A DNA stretch of 64,000 bases from Aurantimonas endophytica (lineage in GTDB: Bacteria > Pseudomonadota > Alphaproteobacteria > Rhizobiales > Rhizobiaceae), in contig NZ_JACIEM010000001.1 in the NCBI RefSeq assembly GCF_014196845.1, positions 1,519,730 to 1,583,729 of the forward strand, written 5' to 3'. Shown here piece after piece: positions 58,273 through 64,000 of the stretch; position 1 is the stretch's first letter, and every line of letters begins with the position of its first letter. The position numbers and the translations under genes were made by a program. A model generated the notes under the pieces. The model had not been told where the DNA came from, searched no databases, and saw nothing but the letters and a program-made list of their open reading frames with translations.

Positions 58273-59337
58273 TCATGCGAAAATCTGCCGCGCGACCCGC
58301 GCGAGCGGCACGCGCTTCTCCGCCGCGCCGATCTCGTAGGCGACGCGCGGCATGCCGTAGACCAGCGACGAATCCTCGTCCTGGGCGATCGTGCGGGCGC
58401 CGCAATTGCGCATCTCGAGCAGGCCCTGCGCACCGTCTCGCCCCATGCCCGTGAGGATGACGCCGGTCATGCGACCCTTGAAGTTCTTGGCGATCGAGGC
58501 GAACAGGACGTCCACCGACGGCCTGTGCCCGCAGACCGGTCCGTCCTCGACCAGGGCGATGCTGGGCTGCACACCCTTGCGCAGCATCATGTGTCGCCCG
58601 CCGCCGGGTGCCAGATACACCCGGCCGTTCCGCACCAGGTCGCCCTCCTTCGCCTCGGTGACATGCGCAGGGCAGGCCCGGTCGAGACGTGCCGCGAAGG
58701 AACCGGTGAACGCGGCGGGGAGATGCTGGACGATCAGGGTGGGCGGGCAGTCGGCCGGAAACTCCGCCAGGACCTGCATCAGCGCCTCGACGCCGCCGGT
58801 CGACGAGCCGATGCCGACGAGTTCGGGTCCGGTCGCACTCGGCGTGAGAGCCGCGGCTGTGCGGCCCCTGGGAGCCCCGTCCCGGCGACGCGCCAGACCC
58901 GCCCGCGCCCGCGCGGCTTCCTTCACCAGGCCCGGCAGCGCCTCGAACGTGTTGCTCTGCGCACCCGGCTTGGCGATGCAGTCGAACGCGCCGATTTCCA
59001 GCGCCGCCAGCGTCGCCGCCGCACCGGGCGCCGTGAGGTTGGACACCATGATGACCGGCGTCGGGCGGAGCCTCATGATCTTCTCGAGAAACTCGATGCC
59101 GTTCATGTCCGGCATCTCCACGTCCAGCGTCACGACGTCGGGGTCGAGCGCCTTCATCATCTCGCGGGCCTCGTAGGGATTGGCCGCCTCCCCGACCACC
59201 GTGATATCCGGATCGCCGCCGAGGGCATGACGGATCAGGGCGCGCATGGTCATCGAATCGTCGACGACCAGCACGCGCGCGGGTGCCCTTGCGCTAACGG
59301 CGATGTCGGCGGGGGCCCGGCTGTGGTTCGTGTTCAC
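58273..59337 (-). CDS. cheB: Chemotaxis methylesterase/deamidase CheB
   Basis: A 354-residue protein with receiver domain 20-140 (acceptor D72 in TLDVEMPDMNG), a linker and the methylesterase domain 165-350. Catalytic residues visible are Ser179 (GIGSSTGG), His205 (IVQHLPAAF) and Asp in TGMGRDGAQG. Removes receptor methyl groups when phosphorylated by CheA. GTG start at 59337, five bases after the cheR stop; the frame is open to 59463 inside cheR, which is rejected. Confidence 0.93.
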   Translation of the reverse strand: MNTNHSRAPADIAVSARAPARVLVVDDSMTMRALIRHALGGDPDITVVGEAANPYEAREMMKALDPDVVTLDVEMPDMNGIEFLEKIMRLRPTPVIMVSNLTAPGAAATLAALEIGAFDCIAKPGAQSNTFEALPGLVKEAARARAGLARRRDGAPRGRTAAALTPSATGPELVGIGSSTGGVEALMQVLAEFPADCPPTLIVQHLPAAFTGSFAARLDRACPAHVTEAKEGDLVRNGRVYLAPGGGRHMMLRKGVQPSIALVEDGPVCGHRPSVDVLFASIAKNFKGRMTGVILTGMGRDGAQGLLEMRNCGARTIAQDEDSSLVYGMPRVAYEIGAAEKRVPLARVARQIFA

Positions 59338-59341
59338 CGCC

Positions 59342-60283
59342 CTAGGCCCCCGTCTTGCGATACGAGGTGTTGGATTCGTAGGTAAGGACGGCCGTTGCCG
59401 GCCCGCCGAGCCGCTCGGAGTGCCCGACATAAAGGTAGCCGCCGGGCTGTATCCGTTCAGCAAAGCGCTTCCAGACCCGCTCGCGCGTCTGCTGGTCGAA
59501 ATAGATCGTCACGTTGCGGCAGAAGATCGCGTCGAACCTCCCCTTCATCGGCCACTGGCCGATCAGGTTGAGTTCGCGGAACACCACGAGGTCGCGCATC
59601 GCGTCCACCACCTCGAAATCCATCTCGTCGGTACCGCCCCGCCCCGTTCCGGCGATGGGCGGCGCCGGGCGGAACCACCGGCGGCGGTATTCCGCCGGGA
59701 CGCCGCCGAGGTCGCTGGCGCCGTAAATGCCGGCGCGGCCGGTGGCGACGACGTTCGGGTCGATGTCCGTGGCAAGGATGCGGATGTCGTGGCTCGCCGC
59801 GTTCGGCATCATGGCCAGCAGCGTCATCGCCATCGAATAGGGCTCATGCCCCGTCGAGCAGCCGGCCGACCAGAGCCTGACCCGCTCGCCCTGCCTGGCA
59901 GCCTGCAGCAGCGGCGGCAGCAGGTGCTCCCGCAGATGGTCGAAATGGTGCTTTTCGCGGAAGAAATGCGTGACGTTGGTGGTCAGGGAGGCAAGCATCG
60001 TCATCCGCTCGCCTGCGTTCGAGGAATCGGCGACCAGGGCGCAATAGTCCTTGAAGCTGGCGATCCCGAGCGTGCGCAGCCGCTTCGACAGCCGGGAATA
60101 GACGAGGTCGGTCTTGGATGGAGACAGGTGGATGCCCGCATCCTTGTAGAGCATGTCCGCGATCTTCAGGAAGTCGGCTTCGGTCATCGGGAACTCGCCC
60201 GCGACGATGGAGACGGTGTCTCCCCGTCCGGTCCTGGCCGGCCTGTCCTGTCTCGTCTGACCGGTTACCACTCGAATCTCCAC
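59342..60283 (-). CDS. cheR: Chemotaxis methyltransferase CheR
   Basis: A 313-residue S-adenosylmethionine-dependent methyltransferase. N-terminal four-helix domain (DFLKIADMLYKDAGIHLSPSKTDLVYSRLSKRLR), SAM-binding motif RLWSAGCSTGHEPYSMAM near 137-154, DIRILATDIDPNVVATGRAGIY and the FDAIFCRNVTIYFD motif near 250. It methylates receptors; the receptor fragment at the window edge ends in the CheR-tethering type pentapeptide SWEEF. GTG start at 60283; an ATG at 60187 (MTEADFLK) is a plausible shorter start. Confidence 0.93.
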   Translation of the reverse strand: MEIRVVTGQTRQDRPARTGRGDTVSIVAGEFPMTEADFLKIADMLYKDAGIHLSPSKTDLVYSRLSKRLRTLGIASFKDYCALVADSSNAGERMTMLASLTTNVTHFFREKHHFDHLREHLLPPLLQAARQGERVRLWSAGCSTGHEPYSMAMTLLAMMPNAASHDIRILATDIDPNVVATGRAGIYGASDLGGVPAEYRRRWFRPAPPIAGTGRGGTDEMDFEVVDAMRDLVVFRELNLIGQWPMKGRFDAIFCRNVTIYFDQQTRERVWKRFAERIQPGGYLYVGHSERLGGPATAVLTYESNTSYRKTGA

Positions 60284-60344
60284 GGTATTGCCATTTCAGC
60301 GTTCTCGGGCCGCCGCCTCGATGCGGCGACGGCGAGTGTGTCGC

Positions 60345-60836
60345 TCAGGCGGCTGCCTGCAGCTGCGGCAGGACGTTGTCGGTCGCGATCAGCGAGATCA
60401 TGCGCGTGTCGATCGCCATGACGCCGCGGACGAACTGCCGGGCGAGTTCCGAGGCGATGTTCGGCGTCGGCTGCAGCGCATCGTCCGTCACGGTGAGGAT
60501 GTCAGACACCCCGTCGACCAGGAGGCCGAAAAGCTGCTGTTCGGCGCGTACGACGATGATGACGCTGCGGGCCGTGGGCGCCGTACTGGCAAAGCCCAGC
60601 CGCGCCGCGAGATCGACGATCGGAAGCACGGCGCCGCGCAGGTTGATCACGCCGATGACGTAGGACGGAGCATGCGGCAGGGGCGTCGCGGCCGTCCATC
60701 CCCGGATTTCGCGCACCGCCATGATGTCCACGCAGAACTCCTGCTCCCCCATCCGGAAGGCGATCAGCTCGCGGGTATGCGCATCGCCGCGATTGTCGTT
60801 GAGATGGGGCATGGTGATCCCCGAGGTCATGTTCAT
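60345..60836 (-). CDS. cheW: Chemotaxis adaptor CheW
   Basis: A 163-residue CheW domain protein: [25 protein letters not shown], then [24 protein letters not shown], the SH3-like double barrel that links receptors to CheA. ATG at 60836 is chosen because GGAG lies eight bases upstream, inside the cheA end; a GTG at 60845 overlapping the cheA stop (GTGA) is the other choice. Normal length. Confidence 0.93.
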   Translation of the reverse strand: MNMTSGITMPHLNDNRGDAHTRELIAFRMGEQEFCVDIMAVREIRGWTAATPLPHAPSYVIGVINLRGAVLPIVDLAARLGFASTAPTARSVIIVVRAEQQLFGLLVDGVSDILTVTDDALQPTPNIASELARQFVRGVMAIDTRMISLIATDNVLPQLQAAA

Positions 60837-60841
60837 GAGAT

Positions 60842-63058
60842 TCACTCCGCTGCGTGCTGTAGGCCGGGGTTGAAGGCGCCGTCGATGCGCGACGTTGCCA
60901 CGATCGCGTCGACGTCGAGGATGAGCGCGACGCGGCCGTCGCCGAGGATGGTGGCGGCGGCGATACCGGGCACCCGTCCGTAATTCGCTTCCAGGCTCTT
61001 GATCACCACTTGCCGCTGGCCCTGGATCGCATCGACGAGCAGCGCCGAGCGTGTTCCGTTCTCGGCTTCCACCAGGATGGCAACGCCGGTCGTGGCGCTC
61101 GTCGTATCATTGGAGTAGGCGAGTTCCCGCGCGACATCGACGAGCGGCAGGAACGTGTCCCGGACCTTGATCAGCCGCGCGTCGCCGCCGAAGCTCTTCA
61201 CTTCCTCCGGCTTCGGCTGCAGCGTCTCGACGATCGCCGTCAGCGGCACCACGGCGGTCTGATCGCCGACCGAGACGATCATGCCGTCGAGGACGGCCAG
61301 CGTCAGCGGCAGGCTCATGGTGAAGGTCGATCCGCGTCCGGGCTTGGAGTTGATCGAGACGCGGCCTCCGAGCGCCTGGATGGAACGCTTGACGACGTCC
61401 ATCCCTACCCCGCGGCCCGACAGTTCCGAAATCTCGGTCGCCGTCGAGAAGCCGGGCATGAAGATCAGATTGTCGATCTCCTCGTCGGACAGGCTGGCAT
61501 CGGCCGACACGAGCCCCTTCTCGATCGCGATTTCGCGAACCTTCTTGCGATTGATGCCCGCGCCATCGTCCGAAATCTCGATCACGATGCGGCCGGAGCG
61601 GTGCATGGCCGCGACGCGTACGGTGCCTTCCTCGGCCTTGCCGGCCTCGCGGCGAACCTCCGGCTTTTCCAGCCCGTGGTCGATGGCGTTGCGGATCATG
61701 TGGGTCAGCGGATCGGACAGCCGTTCGATCACCGTCTTGTCGACTTCCGTCGCCTCGCCCTCGGTCACCAGGCGGACCGACTTGCCGGCGATGTCTGCGA
61801 CTTCCCGGACCAGACGTGGCAGCCGCTGGAACACGGACTTCACCGGCTGCGCACGGATCGCCATGACGCTGTCCTGGATCTCGCGCGTCAGCTGCTCGAG
61901 CTCCTCGAGGGCGACGGCGACATCGGAGGCGCGGGCGAGGCCGGCCTGGAAGGCCCGCTGAGAGAGCATCACCTGGTGAATGACCAGTTCTCCGACGAGG
62001 TCGATCAGGCGGTCGACGCGCTCGAGGTCGACCCGGATGGTCTGACCCGCGGCGGCGGCCGCACCCTGCGTCTTCTGATCGGCGGATTCGGCCTTTGCCG
62101 CGGGCGCCACGGACGCGGCTGCACGCGTTAGCGACGGGCCCGCATCGGCGGCTTCCGTCGGTTCCGCGACGGGTTCGGCGGCCGGCTCTGCCGCAGGGGC
62201 GTTTTGCTTCGCCGGTTCCGGAGTGACGTCGCCGCGTATCCGGGCGAGAAGATCCGCCAGGTCACTGTCGACGGCCGAGCCGTCCTCTTCCTCCGGTTCC
62301 TCGACAAGCGCTTCGATCGACAGGTCGCAGTTTCCTTCCACGAAGTCGAAGACCTCGCGGACCTTGTCCTCGCTCTGCTCGGTCTGCAGATCGATCGTGA
62401 AGGAGAGATACGCCCCCTCCGGGTCGAGCTCCTCCAGGCCGGGCAGTTCGCTGGTGTCGCAGGTGACGACCGTCTCGCCGAGCTCGGCAAGATCGCGCAG
62501 GATCCGGACGGCGTCGTTGGCGTTGGCGTAGAGCGCCGCATGCGGCCGGAAGACGATGCGGTAGCGGCTCTCGCCACCACCGCCCAGCATCTCGCCGAGA
62601 TCCACAGCGACCGGGATGAAGTCAAAGTCGGGGATGCCATCATCCTGCGCCGGAGCCTCGGCCTCGGAAGCCTTGGCGCCGACCAGGGCCTTCAACTCAA
62701 GGACGAGCGTGGCGTTCCTTTCCGCGTCGCAGATCCCGTCGTCGCGGGCCGCCGTCACCAGATCCGCAAGCGCATCGGCAGCGCGGAGCATCACCTTGAT
62801 CACCTGGTCGCTGGGCTCGAGGCGGTCCGAGCGAAGTTCGTCCAGGATCGTCTCGAAGACGTGGGCGAACCGCACCAGCTCGTCGAGGCTGAAAGCCCCC
62901 GCCCCGCCCTTGATCGAGTGGACGGCGCGGAAAACGGCATTCACCGTATCGGAATCGGCCACGCCATTTTCGATGGCGAGGAGGCCGGCTTCGAGTTCAG
63001 CGAGTTGTTCGGCACACTCTTCGAAGAAGGTCTGCCGGATTTCGGCCATCGCATCCAT
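60842..63058 (-). CDS. cheA: Chemotaxis histidine kinase CheA
   Basis: A 738-residue kinase. P1 phosphotransfer domain with His47 ([14 protein letters not shown]), a P2-like region about 140-250, an Ala/Pro/Glu-rich linker to 335, then P3 dimerisation, P4 ATPase ([17 protein letters not shown] near 450 and [28 protein letters not shown]) and P5 CheW-like domain (590-735). It phosphorylates CheY1, CheY2 and CheB. Overlaps cheW slightly; 81 bases separate it from cheY1. Confidence 0.95.
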   Translation of the reverse strand: MDAMAEIRQTFFEECAEQLAELEAGLLAIENGVADSDTVNAVFRAVHSIKGGAGAFSLDELVRFAHVFETILDELRSDRLEPSDQVIKVMLRAADALADLVTAARDDGICDAERNATLVLELKALVGAKASEAEAPAQDDGIPDFDFIPVAVDLGEMLGGGGESRYRIVFRPHAALYANANDAVRILRDLAELGETVVTCDTSELPGLEELDPEGAYLSFTIDLQTEQSEDKVREVFDFVEGNCDLSIEALVEEPEEEDGSAVDSDLADLLARIRGDVTPEPAKQNAPAAEPAAEPVAEPTEAADAGPSLTRAAASVAPAAKAESADQKTQGAAAAAGQTIRVDLERVDRLIDLVGELVIHQVMLSQRAFQAGLARASDVAVALEELEQLTREIQDSVMAIRAQPVKSVFQRLPRLVREVADIAGKSVRLVTEGEATEVDKTVIERLSDPLTHMIRNAIDHGLEKPEVRREAGKAEEGTVRVAAMHRSGRIVIEISDDGAGINRKKVREIAIEKGLVSADASLSDEEIDNLIFMPGFSTATEISELSGRGVGMDVVKRSIQALGGRVSINSKPGRGSTFTMSLPLTLAVLDGMIVSVGDQTAVVPLTAIVETLQPKPEEVKSFGGDARLIKVRDTFLPLVDVARELAYSNDTTSATTGVAILVEAENGTRSALLVDAIQGQRQVVIKSLEANYGRVPGIAAATILGDGRVALILDVDAIVATSRIDGAFNPGLQHAAE

Positions 63059-63139
63059 GGTTGCACCCTGTTCTGGTCGTCAGTTCCGGCATAAAGCGCG
63101 GGGCATTCCGTAAGCTTGCCGGCCACCCGCGGAGTTCGA

Positions 63140-63511
63140 TCAGGCTGCGACGCGGTTGATCGCGTCGAGCAGCTTGACCGGGTCGAAGGGCTTGACGATC
63201 CAGCCGGTGGCTCCTGCGAGACGGGCACGCTGTTTCTTCTCCGCGTCGCTCTCGGTGGTGAGGACGAGGATCGGGATCGCCCGGCGCGACGGGTCCCCGC
63301 GGACCGCCTCGATGAACTGGAAGCCGTCCTTGCGGGGCATGTTGATGTCGGTGATGATCACGTCGGGCTCGACGGTCATCTCCTGCAGCACCTGTATGCC
63401 GTGCTCACCGTCCTCGGCCTGCACCACGGTGAAACCGGATGAGGACAGGGTGGCGCGCAACATTTCGCGGATCGTGCGCGAATCGTCGATCGTCAGAATG
63501 GTCATGCTCAT
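63140..63511 (-). CDS. cheY1: Chemotaxis response regulator CheY1
   Basis: A 123-residue single receiver. D9/D10, acceptor D55 (VIITDINMPRKDG), Thr in ILVLTTESD, Lys in WIVKPFDPVKL. Place upstream of cheA matches CheY1 of S. meliloti, a phosphate sink that drains phosphoryl groups from CheA (family knowledge). ATG at 63511 or 63505. Overlaps the STAS gene by four bases. Confidence 0.93.
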   Translation of the reverse strand: MSMTILTIDDSRTIREMLRATLSSSGFTVVQAEDGEHGIQVLQEMTVEPDVIITDINMPRKDGFQFIEAVRGDPSRRAIPILVLTTESDAEKKQRARLAGATGWIVKPFDPVKLLDAINRVAA

Positions 63512-63810
63512 GCTGCAGTATCCCTGTCGCTGAGGGTTCCCGAGAGACCCATGAGTTCAACGCTGTTGCGGAACGCCTCGGATGGCTCCGCAATCTTGAA
63601 GCTGACCGCATCCGCCTGCCATGTCGCGGCGGCCGCCAGCAGTACCTGGACGCACTGGCCCCCGACCTTGCTGACGCCCGAAGCGTCGAGCACGATTGGC
63701 TTGCCTCGCAGCTCAACGAGCTGATCGCAAAGCGGGCCGGCAGCCTTGAGGTCGAGGACCGCCGACAGGTCTATGGCTGCCGGCTTTAGGGACGTGGGAC
63801 GTCGGGCCAT
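63508..63810 (-). CDS. cheS: STAS-domain chemotaxis protein (CheS position)
   Basis: A 100-residue STAS-like protein: AIDLSAVLDLKAAGPLCDQLVELRGKPIVLDASGVSKVGGQCVQVLLAAAATW, where Ser45 in DASGVSKVGG is at the site phosphorylated in anti-sigma antagonists. The position between the receptor and cheY1 equals orf2/cheS of S. meliloti, which strengthens CheA-CheY1 binding there (family knowledge; identity of this gene inferred from place). Its ATG overlaps the receptor stop (TGATG). Confidence 0.78.
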   Translation of the reverse strand: MARRPTSLKPAAIDLSAVLDLKAAGPLCDQLVELRGKPIVLDASGVSKVGGQCVQVLLAAAATWQADAVSFKIAEPSEAFRNSVELMGLSGTLSDRDTAA

Positions 63811-64000
63811 CAGAACTCCTCCCAGCTTTCGCTATCGGCATGGGTTGCGGGGGCTGCGCCGCCGCGGCCGATGGTCTTCATCTGCGTGGTCGTGCGGGAC
63901 GCCAGGCGCTGGACCCGCGAGACGTTCGCCGGCGCGAGGCGGCCGGCCGGGCTCGCCGAGGTCCTGAACTTCGCCATCGCCGCGGCGAGCTCCTCGGTCT
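63810..64000 (-). CDS. Chemoreceptor, C-terminal end (cut by window edge)
   Basis: The last 62 residues of a protein upstream of cheS, reading TEELAAAMAKFRTS through a Pro/Ala/Gly/Arg-rich linker to a final ESWEEF. A flexible tail ending in an aromatic-x-x-Phe pentapeptide is how methyl-accepting proteins tether CheR (NWETF in E. coli). Place equals icpA/mcpE at the head of the rhizobial che operon. The signalling hairpin is outside the window, so the receptor identity is inferred. Confidence 0.75.
   Translation of the reverse strand, partial: TEELAAAMAKFRTSASPAGRLAPANVSRVQRLASRTTTQMKTIGRGGAAPATHADSESWEEF

Overview
The window reads as one contiguous, gene-dense, high-GC chromosomal segment of an alphaproteobacterium of the order Hyphomicrobiales (Rhizobiales), possibly near Aurantimonadaceae. 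The order-level call rests on the rhizobial chemotaxis/flagellar gene order (cheS-cheY1-cheA-cheW-cheR-cheB-cheY2-cheD-cheT-fliF; motB-motC-fliK-ftcR-flgE-flgK-flgL-flaF-flbT-flgD-fliQ-flhA-fliR), on a PhyR-NepR-EcfG general stress response (GSR) locus, and on ChoXWV and a short PutA with a divergent Lrp-type PutR. The family-level guess is weaker. I saw no insertion sequence, prophage, CRISPR array, rRNA or tRNA.

Positions 1-16500 are metabolism and transport: the start of fhs (formate-THF ligase, cut by the window edge), putA/putR, the choline importer choXWV, a 28-residue membrane microprotein with a PgpA-like phosphatase, the dipeptide importer dppABCDF, mrp and an FMN-binding HugZ-like protein. 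Both ABC importers carry a strong stem-loop directly after the gene for the binding protein.

Positions 16500-25650 are a stress-response island. It holds two small lipoproteins, a small exported protein, an HWE histidine kinase, PhyR, NepR, EcfG, a DUF883-like/membrane-protein pair, small membrane proteins, a diacylglycerol-kinase-like lipid kinase, a DUF1328 protein and a secreted protein with three PRC-barrel repeats. GGAAC-N16/17-xxTT motifs (the EcfG promoter type) precede most of the transcription units. A further exact match sits in front of the microprotein/PgpA pair at 7.9 kb. Taken together they look like an envelope-directed GSR regulon built around its own regulators.

Positions 25650-38600 hold an RND efflux pair, a cobalamin-binding radical SAM enzyme, the ABC-F protein Uup, a D,D-carboxypeptidase, an RhlE-type helicase, a PHA-granule-region protein and two small proteins of unknown role.

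Positions 38600-64000, all on the minus strand, form the flagellar and chemotaxis cluster. It runs from a chemoreceptor C-terminus at the right edge, through the complete che operon, to fliF (with a perfect TTAA-N7-TTAA CtrA box upstream), a FliH-like protein, motB, motC, fliK, ftcR, the hook and hook-filament junction genes, the regulators flaF/flbT, export gate genes and small rod/chaperone genes. visNR, flhB, fliG, fliM, fliN, motA and flagellins are not present and must lie elsewhere. Among the more unusual observations are a near-identical C-terminal peptide on CheD and CheT, a DxxxQ phosphatase-type motif in CheT, and a 12-bp perfect inverted repeat in the leader of the triple PRC-barrel gene.
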